Positions 23,435-29,833 of a stretch of 32,822 nucleotides of DNA are shown piece by piece. Every line of letters starts with the position of its first letter. Position 1 is the stretch's first letter. The notes under the pieces are model-generated. The model was not told the origin of the DNA and did not search any database. It saw only the letters and a list, made by a program, of their open reading frames with translations. A program made the position numbers and the translations under genes. This DNA is from a virus, in the IMG/VR virus record IMGVR_UViG_3300025853_000351, positions 1 to 32,822 of that record, one strand, 5' to 3'.

Positions 23435-23770
23435 ATGATAGATATATTAGAAACACCACCAAACATCCATAAAAACGCTAGGGAGACTGAACAATTAGCT
23501 TTGGAGTTTATCTTGCCAAGGATTAAAAAACTTCGCTTGGCAGTTTTAAAATCAGTTGCAAGTGCTGGATGGACTAAAGGCAAAACCGGATCTGAAATTG
23601 TAGATGATATTGATGGCTACATTGTATCTGTAAGGCCCAGGCTAACTGAGCTGCATGAGTATGGATTGATAACACCAGGCGATAAAAGAAAGAACGCTAG
23701 AGGATCATATGAGTTGTCCTGGTTAATTACAAGTAAAGGTAAACAAGTTGCGGAGATGAATGATGAGTGA
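23435..23770 (+). CDS. Winged-helix-like DNA-binding protein
   Basis: A 111-residue protein. Helices LALEFILPRIKKLRLAVLKSVASAGWTKGKTGSEIVDDIDGYIVSVRPRLTELHEYGLITPG are followed by a beta-hairpin (KRKNARGSYELSWLITSKGK). This is the MarR/winged-helix order: helix, recognition helix with RPRLTELHEYGLI, wing with a Gly turn. It follows the membrane gene without gap and overlaps the annealing gene by 11 bp. It may regulate the recombination operon or load replication factors. Not assigned to a named family. Confidence 0.65.
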   Translation: MIDILETPPNIHKNARETEQLALEFILPRIKKLRLAVLKSVASAGWTKGKTGSEIVDDIDGYIVSVRPRLTELHEYGLITPGDKRKNARGSYELSWLITSKGKQVAEMNDE

Positions 23771-24428
23771 ACTAAAAGATGTAATGGCTGCGGTCAATGA
23801 CATAAATCAATTACATGGCGTTACACAAAAAGGCGGCAAAAAATACACAGAAGTTTCTAAAAGAGTAGAAGCTTTTAGAACACATTTTGGACTGAAATAT
23901 GGAATTACAACAAATATAATAGTTGATGATGGGATAAGAGTTTTAATCAAAGCGCAAGTCTATGACTTATCAAATACTGAAATTGCAGTTGGCGAGGGAT
24001 ATGCTGAAGAATTAAGAGGTGTAGGACATTTTGCAAAAGGCGATAAACGAAATGTTAATACTGGCGCTGCTATAGAAAACTGTGAAACATCTGCAATAGG
24101 TAGAGCATTAGCAAGCCTTGGTTTGCATGGTGGTCAATATGCCTCAGTTGATGAAATTCAAAAGGTTAATAGAAATAATGAAATTATAGAAGAAAAACAG
24201 ACTAAAACAGATGATGAAATTAAAGACAAAAATAATGACCAAGAAAAATGGCAAAAAATAACTGAAAATTATTTACGAAATATTGATGAGATGAAGTCAC
24301 AAAGTATGTGTATGCACTGGTTTAACAATAACAAAGATGTTCTTAAAAATATGAAAGCAATAGTTCCAAGAATGTATGGAGAAATCGAGGAACATTATCA
24401 AAAAAAACTTAATTCACTACAACAATAG
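23760..24428 (+). CDS. Single-strand annealing recombinase (ERF/Rad52-like)
   Basis: A 222-residue protein. The core has YTEVSKRVEAFRTHFGLKYGITTNII, then VLIKAQVYD, and the diagnostic NTGAAIENCETSAIGRALASLGLHGGQYASVDE (about residues 97-130), the motif I associate with ERF/Rad52-type annealing proteins of marine phages. The C-terminal 80 residues are a charged linker and helix tail. It would anneal single strands made by the exonuclease encoded upstream, supporting recombination-dependent replication. Two start codons are tandem (23760 and 23763). Confidence 0.78.
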   Translation: MMSELKDVMAAVNDINQLHGVTQKGGKKYTEVSKRVEAFRTHFGLKYGITTNIIVDDGIRVLIKAQVYDLSNTEIAVGEGYAEELRGVGHFAKGDKRNVNTGAAIENCETSAIGRALASLGLHGGQYASVDEIQKVNRNNEIIEEKQTKTDDEIKDKNNDQEKWQKITENYLRNIDEMKSQSMCMHWFNNNKDVLKNMKAIVPRMYGEIEEHYQKKLNSLQQ

Positions 24429-24436
24429 GAGCTACT

Positions 24437-24781
24437 ATGGGAAACTCACCACAATTTTCTAATACTAATATAAAATTTCAAAGACCAGTATCATCTTCAG
24501 ATGACAATATTGGGCAAAAAATCAAAGTAAGTGTTTGGTTAAACTTTGATAATGGCTGGGATGAAGAGGCAAAAAGACCTTACCCACCTACAGCAGAACA
24601 GCAAAAAAGTATTGAAGATATACATAGACAAATAAAAAATCTTGGCATGGAGCTTTCTTTGCAGCTGCAAGAATTTGATAGCAAAATGAATATAGCTAGA
24701 GCTAGAGCATTTTGTAATGATTTAAGATATGAAACAAACCAAGTAAATGAAGGAGTAGTTAATGGTTTTGACGATTTATAA
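24437..24781 (+). CDS. Recombination-operon protein, unknown
   Basis: A 114-residue protein: an N-terminal polar loop, strand KIKVSVWLNFDNGWDEEAKRPYPPT, then helices (AEQQKSIEDIHRQIKNLGMELSLQLQEFDSKMNIARARAFCNDLRYE). The ribosome site AGGAGCTACT precedes ATG 24437. It lies between the annealing and excisionase-like genes and overlaps the latter by 20 bp. An accessory role in recombination or in integrase control is possible; no family recognised. Confidence 0.55.
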   Translation: MGNSPQFSNTNIKFQRPVSSSDDNIGQKIKVSVWLNFDNGWDEEAKRPYPPTAEQQKSIEDIHRQIKNLGMELSLQLQEFDSKMNIARARAFCNDLRYETNQVNEGVVNGFDDL

Positions 24782-25022
24782 TAAAGCTTTGTTTAATCTT
24801 ATTGAAACAACACAAATATTATTTGGGCCATGTAAGCGTAAAGCATCTGAGTATGCTAGAGTTACTAGGATGGTAAAAGATGGATCTATTAATAGTATAA
24901 CAGATCGTGGCAGATACTATGTGACAAGAAAAACATTAGAAGATTTTATGGGATCTGAAGAATCTTTAAATAAAGCTCTGCAAAACTTAGACAATGTTGT
25001 AGAGCTTTATCCAGATAATTAA
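24762..25022 (+). CDS. Excisionase-like winged-helix protein
   Basis: An 86-residue protein with KRKASEYARVTRMVKDGSINSITDRGRYYVTRKTLEDFM (about 26-64), the MerR/excisionase-type winged helix: helix, RMVKDGSI turn, wing with GRYYV, and a helix of the TLEDF kind. The ribosome site AAGGAG is 6 nt before ATG. It faces the integrase tail-to-tail with a 4-bp overlap (25019-25022). This placement and the fold make a recombination directionality factor the best call. A simple transcription regulator is also possible. Confidence 0.68.
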   Translation: MVLTIYNKALFNLIETTQILFGPCKRKASEYARVTRMVKDGSINSITDRGRYYVTRKTLEDFMGSEESLNKALQNLDNVVELYPDN

Positions 25023-26236
25023 AAGTTGATTTGAGCCATATCGTTTTGCAGCTTTTGCTTTCTTGCTAAGTCTTGCATCCAATGACCATAAGTTCTTTGT
25101 GTAATAGCAATGTCACTATGGCCCATAAGATTTGATACAGTCCAAACATCATTGCCATAAAACTCTAGCATCTTACTTGCATAGTAATGCCTTAGATCAT
25201 GCCAGGTTAAGTTCTTATTACTAAGCTGCCTAACAACTTTTTGCAGCTGTTCACGCCAGGTAGATGGATTAACCATAGTATTATACTTAGTACCAAACAC
25301 TAAATGTGTTTGAGCTGGTCTGCCTTGCTTTATGTAAAGCTCTTGCAGCTCCCTCATTAAAGTATTTTTAATTGGTACAGTTCTATTAGATGTCCTGGTT
25401 TTAACTCTACCTACACCGCCCTCTACTTTAATCTTTGCAGCTTTGTTAACTGTGACCTCAAACATTTTAAAATCTATATCTTCCCAGGTCAAAGCTCTTT
25501 GCTCACCAGCTCTTAATCCAGTTGAACAAGCAAACTTATATGCTAGGACAACAGACTTAGGCAAAAGCTTTTCTATATCATGTATGAAATCTGTAGATAA
25601 CTTTTCCTTTTGCGGCTTGTTCTCCAGGTCATCATTGAAAGGTCTTTCAATAACAATATCAGACATAGGATTTTCTCTAATGCAGCCACAAACTTTAGCG
25701 TGTTTCATAAGTTTGTTAAACATAGATCTCATAGCAACCAAAGTCTTGTAACTTCTCTTACCTTTTTTACCAGAGTTTTCTAATGCTGGGATGATGTAGG
25801 TTTTACAATGTTGTGCAGTAAGGTCGCTTACTTTTAAATCAGCAACAGTGGTCATACCAATTTTTATTTCTAAAAAACTTTCAAAAACTTTTTTATATGA
25901 ATCAAAGTATTGCGGAAGTGGCTTGCCTTTTTTCATCCTGGTATATTCTTCCCAGTAAAAATGTCTGAGTGGATCATTATCTTTTATACGCTGATCCCAT
26001 TCAACTCTCATTTCTTTATCTGGAAATGGACCAAGTAAATCTTTGATAGTCCAAGTATAACTTTCTTGTAAATGTTTGTAGTGCAAATCTTTCATTTTAC
26101 TAAGCTCTAACTCAGCTGCTTTTTTAGTCCAAAAGTATTTTCTTTTTCCACCAATACTTCTTAGATCTAAAACAAAACTAGCAGAACCAATTTTCTTTTT
26201 ATTAGAATCTTGTGAAATTTGTTTTCTTTGCATCAT
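25019..26236 (-). CDS. int: Tyrosine integrase
   Basis: I choose ATG 26236 (405 residues), since GAGGTGAC precedes it; the longer frame would start at GTG 26245 without a ribosome site. Catalytic set: Arg242 (STGLRAGEQRALTWEDI), Lys279 (VKTRTSNRTVP), His346-Arg349 (WHDLRHYYAS), His373 (LMGHSDI) and Tyr383 (TQRTYGHW). Residues 10-60 look like an arm-binding domain, and 95-190 like the core-binding helices (SAM-like). It integrates phage DNA into the host, probably at the tRNA 3' end carried in attP just upstream. Operator copy 4 overlaps its promoter region. Confidence 0.95.
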   Translation of the reverse strand: MMQRKQISQDSNKKKIGSASFVLDLRSIGGKRKYFWTKKAAELELSKMKDLHYKHLQESYTWTIKDLLGPFPDKEMRVEWDQRIKDNDPLRHFYWEEYTRMKKGKPLPQYFDSYKKVFESFLEIKIGMTTVADLKVSDLTAQHCKTYIIPALENSGKKGKRSYKTLVAMRSMFNKLMKHAKVCGCIRENPMSDIVIERPFNDDLENKPQKEKLSTDFIHDIEKLLPKSVVLAYKFACSTGLRAGEQRALTWEDIDFKMFEVTVNKAAKIKVEGGVGRVKTRTSNRTVPIKNTLMRELQELYIKQGRPAQTHLVFGTKYNTMVNPSTWREQLQKVVRQLSNKNLTWHDLRHYYASKMLEFYGNDVWTVSNLMGHSDIAITQRTYGHWMQDLARKQKLQNDMAQINF

Positions 26237-26275
26237 ATTAGTCACCTCATAGTTATATTATAAATATGAGAGCGT

Positions 26276-26290
26276 TGACCTTAAAAGTCA
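26276..26290. promoter_or_regulatory. Operator copy 4 (TGACCTTAAAAGTCA) at the integrase promoter
   Basis: A 15-bp dyad, 40 bp upstream of int. On the minus strand TTGACT overlaps it, and a 17-bp spaced CATATT could be the -10, so bound repressor would silence integrase in the lysogen. Confidence 0.68.
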
Positions 26291-26394
26291 AGTGAATTGA
26301 CAAAATAGTGACAAAAATTCTCGTAACCATTTGTCACCAAAATGTCACCATAGAAACAGACAACTAAAAAAACTCAACAAAATCAAGGGAATAA

Positions 26395-26424
26395 GTGGTG
26401 ATCCCTACGAGATTCGAATCGGTG
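26395..26424 (-). other. attP: attP core: 3' end of a host tRNA gene
   Basis: On the minus strand the block reads ...CGATTCGAATCTCGTAGGGATCACCA, with a T-loop TTCGAAT, 3' T-stem, acceptor strand AGGGATC, discriminator A and CCA. The 5' half of the T-stem does not pair well, and no 5' acceptor GATCCCT occurs upstream, so this is only the 3' part. It is a typical core for tyrosine integrases that target tRNA genes and restore the tRNA after insertion. tRNA identity not determinable here. Confidence 0.75.
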
Positions 26425-26470
26425 ATTTACTGCATCTATGATTAACTCATCTTCGCTAATCAAAGCTCAC

Positions 26471-26496
26471 CTTATCTTTGTATAATACAAGATAAG
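26471..26496. repeat. Dyad in attP arm
   Basis: CTTATCTT (26471-26478) and AAGATAAG (26489-26496) pair, with GTAT/ATAC inside and one bulged T. No T-run follows. Likely a cruciform or protein site (Xis, IHF or integrase) rather than a terminator. Confidence 0.5.
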
Positions 26497-26658
26497 TTCA
26501 GTCAAGCTCAGATAGTCTAAGATGTGTCACCAAATTGTCACCAAAGTGACATTTATTCTCGTACGAGTAGATTTTGTCACCTTGTATAAATGTGGGGAAA
26601 CGTCATAATCGCATATATATTAGTGGCGATTTAAGAGTCATACAGAAGCGAAAACAAT

Positions 26659-26680
26659 TCTAGGTTAAATCATACCTAGA
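26659..26680. terminator. Hairpin at the end of the late operon
   Basis: TCTAGGT (26659-26665) pairs with ACCTAGA (26674-26680) across 8 nt, overlapping the stop of the last leftward gene. A T-rich tract follows on the plus strand (CTTTTTTCTTTTTC, inside the gene), none on the minus. It could end transcripts from either side. Confidence 0.45.
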
Positions 26681-26819
26681 CTTTTTTCTTTTTCTTTGGA
26701 AAGCCAGCTTTCATGTTCGCATAAGCTTTAGGAGTGATGGTACTTTTCTTTTTGCTACGAGAAATACCTTTCTTTTTTCTGGCATTTATATTTGCATAAA
26801 GTCCAGGTTTTTTAGCCAT
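26676..26819 (-). CDS. 47-residue Lys-rich protein
   Basis: ATG 26819 shares its A with the stop of the upstream gene (TAATG). It reads MAKKPGLYANINARKKKGIS, then RSKKKSTITPKAYANMKAGF and ends in PKKKKKV, with TAG at 26676-26678. The MAKK-GLYANI-A-K pattern recurs in many marine phages as I remember them. It is extremely basic, so it may bind DNA or be packaged. No known function. Its last codons overlap the hairpin at 26659-26680. Confidence 0.75.
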   Translation of the reverse strand: MAKKPGLYANINARKKKGISRSKKKSTITPKAYANMKAGFPKKKKKV

Positions 26820-26974
26820 TATACCATCCTCTTTTTTTTCTTCATTACTTTTTTAGCTGTAGTAGAATTTCTTAATTTCTTAAAATCTGCTTTATCAATT
26901 TTGTTTTTATTACCACCCATACCAGCAATTTTTTTTTGCTTTGGAGATAATTTCTTTCCATACATTCCAGCCAT
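26819..26974 (-). CDS. 51-residue basic Gly/Lys protein
   Basis: ATG 26974 to TAA 26819. The product reads MAGMYGKKLSPKQKKIAGMG, then GNKNKIDKADFKKLRNSTTA and ends KKVMKKKKRMV. The KLSPKQKKIA---G---KI---DF--LR pattern is a recurring small phage protein. It starts 2 bp after the DUF6321-like stop and overlaps the next gene by 1 bp, so the three basic genes are coupled. Function unknown; nucleic-acid binding is likely by charge. Confidence 0.75.
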   Translation of the reverse strand: MAGMYGKKLSPKQKKIAGMGGNKNKIDKADFKKLRNSTTAKKVMKKKKRMV

Positions 26975-26976
26975 AC

Positions 26977-27234
26977 TTATGTCCTTTTCTTGTTTTTGTT
27001 TGCAAAGTTTTTAGCTGCAGCCACAGATCCAAAACCCCATTTCTTTAATGCCAAAGCTTTCCTAGTTGGTCTGCCTTTAGCATCTTTCATAGGACCTTTC
27101 ATTCCAGCGAACCTTGCAGCAAAAGAAATTCGCCTGGGATTAGTGCCTTTAGAAACTGGAGCTTTAACACCATAGTGCTTCCTTCCAGCTGCATTTAATC
27201 CACCTTTTGGATTCTGATATTTTTTAAGAGTCAT
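26977..27234 (-). CDS. DUF6321-like basic protein
   Basis: An 85-residue protein: GGLNAAGRKHYG, then RRISFAARFAGMKGPMKDAKGRPTRKALALKKWGF. The SFxARxxGMKGPMKDxKGRPTRKALALxKW block is the DUF6321 signature known from marine phages. It is strongly basic. It overlaps the endolysin end by 11 bp. A nucleoid-like or virion DNA-associated function is possible; none is established. Confidence 0.82.
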   Translation of the reverse strand: MTLKKYQNPKGGLNAAGRKHYGVKAPVSKGTNPRRISFAARFAGMKGPMKDAKGRPTRKALALKKWGFGSVAAAKNFANKNKKRT

Positions 27235-27676
27235 CTATTAATCCTTTGCGATAACCATTCAATCTATCAAATGTAAGCAGATCACCTCTTGGATTATCTG
27301 CTATACTGCAATGCACCCAGCCACTATTACCACCAGTATAACATTCGAGAATGAGCTGATCGTATTCCAGTTTATCTTTTATGTAATGACAAAGATCCCA
27401 GTTAGGTATTCCAGGCACTTCAAAGTCTGCTGCCTGGCCTTTACAATGCTGACTTTTCTTTGAGCTACCTATAGCAATAGACAACTCTGGACAACGATAA
27501 CCAGAGCTAACAGTAAAAGGAATTTTGTAATGATCTCGTACTGGCTGTAATATTTTTTCAGATAAAATTTTTAAATAATATATTTCATCTGCACCAGGAT
27601 TATTATTTATATCTCGGCGTTCAGCTGTTTGACTTTTAATTAATTCTTTAATTGAAAAATTATTTGATAACATCAT
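27224..27676 (-). CDS. Endolysin, peptidase M15 type
   Basis: A 150-residue Zn peptidase. Ligands are His77 (SQH), Asp84 (QAADFEV) and His122 (GWVHCS), with the SSGYRCPE substrate-side segment at 58-64. This is the M15/DD-carboxypeptidase-like endolysin that cuts peptidoglycan cross-bridges. No signal peptide is present, so it needs a holin for export; a holin gene is immediately upstream (27748). ATG 27676 follows GGAGATTTTAGCC; the next codon is also ATG. Length is typical. Confidence 0.9.
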   Translation of the reverse strand: MMLSNNFSIKELIKSQTAERRDINNNPGADEIYYLKILSEKILQPVRDHYKIPFTVSSGYRCPELSIAIGSSKKSQHCKGQAADFEVPGIPNWDLCHYIKDKLEYDQLILECYTGGNSGWVHCSIADNPRGDLLTFDRLNGYRKGLIDDS

Positions 27677-27747
27677 TTTGGCTAAAATCTCCAGGTCTAA
27701 TCATACCAGGACAATTAGTTTCGTTGCTCCTGGCGCATCTGAGAGGA

Positions 27748-28125
27748 TTATTTTTTTTTAAATTTGTCCAAACCTTTTAATCCAAGGCCAGCAAGGATCG
27801 TTACATACAAAACATTCTGATACCAATCTGGTAACTCATTTAATCTTTGAAAGCCTTGTTGAACTATATCTTCCATACCTGGAATAAAGACCAAGATTAC
27901 TGGGATTAAAACTATTACAGTTATAATTTCATCTTTGTATGAATTTTGTGTGCTTTGCGCCATGATAAGTTCCCACTTGCTATCATGTGTCGCAGCAGTT
28001 TTCATAACCTCGGCTTCTGCTTCAGCTTTTGCTTTAGCTACAGCTCCCTTTGCTTTGGTCTGCTCTATCTTGGATTCCATAAAGCTAGATGCAAGGGATG
28101 CAAGCGGTGTTAAAAATTGTAACAT
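27748..28125 (-). CDS. Holin (GTA-type 3TM family)
   Basis: A 125-residue protein. Residues 1-60 are a charged helix with a Lys/Ala/Glu-rich coil; then YKDEIITVIVLIPVILVFIPG (68-88) and NVLYVTILAGLGLKGLDKF (103-122) are transmembrane helices. The layout and the W-Y motif between them match the holin family first described with gene-transfer agents. It makes lesions in the inner membrane that let the M15 enzyme reach the wall. The ribosome site GGAAATAATT precedes ATG 28125. It overlaps nothing but is 2 bp from the EF-hand gene. Confidence 0.82.
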   Translation of the reverse strand: MLQFLTPLASLASSFMESKIEQTKAKGAVAKAKAEAEAEVMKTAATHDSKWELIMAQSTQNSYKDEIITVIVLIPVILVFIPGMEDIVQQGFQRLNELPDWYQNVLYVTILAGLGLKGLDKFKKK

Positions 28126-28127
28126 AA

Positions 28128-28442
28128 TTATTTCCTATTCATAAAAGCTGAAGCTCCCATGTAAGCAGCAACAATGCCACCACCAGTGATGTAAAAAAGA
28201 TTTGATATATCTGCTAGCGCTTCAACTCTTGGTATAGAAACAAAAAACATTGCAGCAGTAAACAATCCCATAGCAACCAGACTTGCAGTTGCCATACGTC
28301 TTTGCGCTCTTTGTTTCCTAAGATCATGTTCAAGTTTTTTTATTTCCGCTACATGACTAAGTTCAGCATCAGATACTATGCCATCACCATCTTCATCATA
28401 TTCAGCATATATAGATTCTTTTTGCAGTTTTTTTTGTGCCAT
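28128..28442 (-). CDS. EF-hand membrane protein in lysis cassette
   Basis: A 104-residue protein. Residues 16-27 (DEDGDGIVSDAE) form a complete EF-hand calcium loop: Asp16, Asp18, Asp20, Gly21, Ser24 and Glu27, with hydrophobic Val23. A coil (EIKKLEHDLRKQRAQRR) follows, then two transmembrane helices (about 50-68 and 80-98). The loop should lie in the cytoplasm or periplasm depending on topology, which cannot be settled here. It is between a membrane or spanin-like gene and the holin, so a role in lysis timing or membrane protection is possible. Unassigned to a family. Confidence 0.7.
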   Translation of the reverse strand: MAQKKLQKESIYAEYDEDGDGIVSDAELSHVAEIKKLEHDLRKQRAQRRMATASLVAMGLFTAAMFFVSIPRVEALADISNLFYITGGGIVAAYMGASAFMNRK

Positions 28443-28639
28443 TAATACACCTTCACTTTTTCTGTATCGACAAATGGTACGAGCTTACATATACACTCAT
28501 ATGTTTGTGGCTTATCGTCTTTCATAAAAGTTTGTTGGTTGAGTTTATCTTTGTAATCTACGCAATGATTTACGTTTTGGAAATAAATACCATTACTCAT
28601 TATACCATTCAACGAACATACCAGAAGAAATGCGGTCAT
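28442..28639 (-). CDS. Short possibly exported Cys-containing protein
   Basis: A 65-residue protein with a hydrophobic start (MTAFLLVCSLNGIMSNG) that may be a short signal or lipoprotein-like segment. Cys residues occur at 8, 26, 49 and 51 (YECICKLVP). It overlaps the upstream gene by 4 bp and the EF-hand gene by 1 bp. Position and exported look fit an outer-membrane spanin or a lysis accessory protein, though the lipobox is not clear. Confidence in function is low. Confidence 0.55.
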   Translation of the reverse strand: MTAFLLVCSLNGIMSNGIYFQNVNHCVDYKDKLNQQTFMKDDKPQTYECICKLVPFVDTEKVKVY

Positions 28640-29106
28640 ATTATACCTTTTTTCTTTGCTATAACTACCAAGACAGTAATTACTCCACTCAATAAAGCTG
28701 TAATCAAAATACCTAATACAATTTTTAGAAATATATCCTGGATCTTTTGTTTTCTTTTTGCTCTATCTAGCGCAGCTTGTTTTCTGTTCTTCCTGGCTTC
28801 TGCACAAAAAGAAACGTAATCATTGTAAAGATTAGCTCGCCCATACAGCTGCATAAATTCTCTTAACTGATCTTGTTTTTTTTTGATCTGCTCTAGGGCC
28901 ATAAATTCTTCCAGGTCACTATCTTGTTTGCCTAGAAAGTTTGTCCAAATACTGTTTTTCTTTTTGTGTAAATCATTTCTTAGTTGATCTTCAGCTGCAC
29001 AAAAATTAGAGATCGCTGCACCAGCATTAATAATTTCACCAGAATTTTCGATAGTTTTCTTGATAACCGCAAAAGCACTATTTGCGGCAATAAGCATTTC
29101 CAGCAT
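28636..29106 (-). CDS. Coiled-coil protein with C-terminal membrane anchor
   Basis: A 156-residue protein. Residues 1-50 are apolar and helical (MLEMLIAANSAFAVIKKTI, then INAGAAISNFC); 60-125 a long Gln/Lys/Arg coil; 127-150 a transmembrane helix (IVLGILITALLSGVITVLVVIAKKK). The layout is common in marine phage lysis regions. It could be an inner-membrane spanin or holin partner. It starts 17 bp after the XhlA-like gene. No enzyme motifs. Confidence 0.65.
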   Translation of the reverse strand: MLEMLIAANSAFAVIKKTIENSGEIINAGAAISNFCAAEDQLRNDLHKKKNSIWTNFLGKQDSDLEEFMALEQIKKKQDQLREFMQLYGRANLYNDYVSFCAEARKNRKQAALDRAKRKQKIQDIFLKIVLGILITALLSGVITVLVVIAKKKGII

Positions 29107-29122
29107 GACATAGGTAACCTAT

Positions 29123-29284
29123 TTATTTGAGTATTATTGAAGCCATAAAAAGCAGCATAGTTCCAGCTGTACCAATTAGAATATGCTCGATACGTTTTAT
29201 TCTTAGGATAGTTTCTTTCCATCTTTCAGCGCACACAGCTTCATGTGTGTCTATCTGTGCTTTTACTTCACTAGCTTTAACCAT
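29123..29284 (-). CDS. XhlA-like 53-residue membrane protein
   Basis: ATG 29284 to TAA 29123. The product begins MVKASEVKAQIDTHEAVCAE with a helix, continues RWKETILRIKRIEHILIGTA and ends with a transmembrane helix (GTMLLFMASIILK). The R-K-IEHILIG pattern before a single membrane span is the XhlA/haemolysin-like small holin accessory type. It overlaps the upstream DUF6447-like gene by 8 bp. It may act as antiholin or accessory in lysis. Confidence 0.7.
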   Translation of the reverse strand: MVKASEVKAQIDTHEAVCAERWKETILRIKRIEHILIGTAGTMLLFMASIILK

Positions 29285-29501
29285 TAACAACCTCGTCTTT
29301 ATCTTCTGTCTTCAAAGACTGTATCAATGAATTAGTAAAAGCATTTTGTGCTACAGTAATTTGATCTAGTTGGAATCTAAGATTAGCACTCTTTGCTTGT
29401 AGGTCTTTAATCTGATTAATCCAGTAAGTCTGATCCTGGCTCATGTCATCAGTCTTATACTCTTTACCATCAATAGTAATTACATTGCTCTGTTCAGTCA
29501 T
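29277..29501 (-). CDS. DUF6447-like small protein
   Basis: I use ATG 29501 (74 residues); the longer frame would begin at TTG 29507, whereas ATG 29501 overlaps the upstream stop (TAATG). The product begins MTEQSNVITIDGKEYKTDDM, then has NQIKDLQAKSANLRFQLDQI and TVAQNAFTNSLIQSL. The ITIDGKEY start and the helical Q-rich end are the DUF6447 pattern of marine phages, often near tail fibre genes. A role with the fibres is suggested only by location. Confidence 0.75.
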   Translation of the reverse strand: MTEQSNVITIDGKEYKTDDMSQDQTYWINQIKDLQAKSANLRFQLDQITVAQNAFTNSLIQSLKTEDKDEVVNG

Positions 29502-29812
29502 TACCAAGTTACTCCACTTGCTGTTGTTGGGTTAGCCATTGCATCTATCTGACTAGCAATACCTGCTTCTATTGATGTAACTTCATCTGAACCAAGTGCA
29601 TCTTTAGCCCATCCAATAGCTTGTGTCTCTGTGATATCTGCGTATGGTGTTGGTGTACCTACAAGTGTTACACCTACTGTGCCATAAGCTGACCCAGTGT
29701 TACCATTATCATCTTCATCAGATGCTCTCCAGTGCAAGATAGTCACAATATCTGTGTTATCTCCCTGCACTAAGTCTCTTTCCATTGTTCCTATTGTCCA
29801 AGTTACTGCCAT
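29501..29812 (-). CDS. DUF7936-like small phage protein
   Basis: A 103-residue protein: MAVTWTIGTMERDL, then VTILHWRASDEDDNGNTGSAYGTVGVTL, then ITETQAIGWAKDALGSDEVTSIEAGIASQIDAM and a TTASGVTW end. This layout is a recurring marine phage protein downstream of fibre genes (DUF7936-like in my memory). CAGGAGAATAAA precedes the ATG. It lies 22 bp after the second tail fibre gene. Function unknown. Confidence 0.75.
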   Translation of the reverse strand: MAVTWTIGTMERDLVQGDNTDIVTILHWRASDEDDNGNTGSAYGTVGVTLVGTPTPYADITETQAIGWAKDALGSDEVTSIEAGIASQIDAMANPTTASGVTW

Positions 29813-29833
29813 TTTATTCTCCTGTTAGTTAAG

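Larger units (their letters stand above)
26308..26583. repeat. TGTCACC direct repeats: integrase arm-type sites
   Basis: TGTCACCA occurs at 26332 and 26343, and again at 26525 and 26536 (TGTCACC); TGTCACC also at 26575. Reverse copies GTGACA lie at 26308 and 26546. The copies flank the tRNA-like core on both sides, as arm sites flank attP cores. TCTCGTA motifs accompany them (26319 and 26557). Confidence 0.65.
26246..26675. other. Non-coding attP region
   Basis: No gene is seen. The segment holds operator 4, arm repeats, the tRNA-like core, a dyad CTTATCTTTGTATAATACAAGATAAG half by half at 26471-26496 (8-bp outer stem with one bulge), a perfect palindrome CTCGTACGAG (26558-26567), and a plain AT-rich end (26584-26658). 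Confidence 0.6.

Noticed and set aside
26395-26480. A complete tRNA gene on the minus strand
   Set aside because: Only the 3' part (T-loop to CCA) is present; no matching 5' acceptor, D-arm or anticodon stem is found, and the T-stem pairs poorly. It fits an attachment core.
26471-26496. Intrinsic terminator
   Set aside because: Good dyad, but no T-run on either strand and no gene ending there.
28980-29222. 80-residue minus-strand frame
   Set aside because: It overlaps two better supported genes in other frames (28636-29106 and 29123-29284) and lacks a ribosome site.
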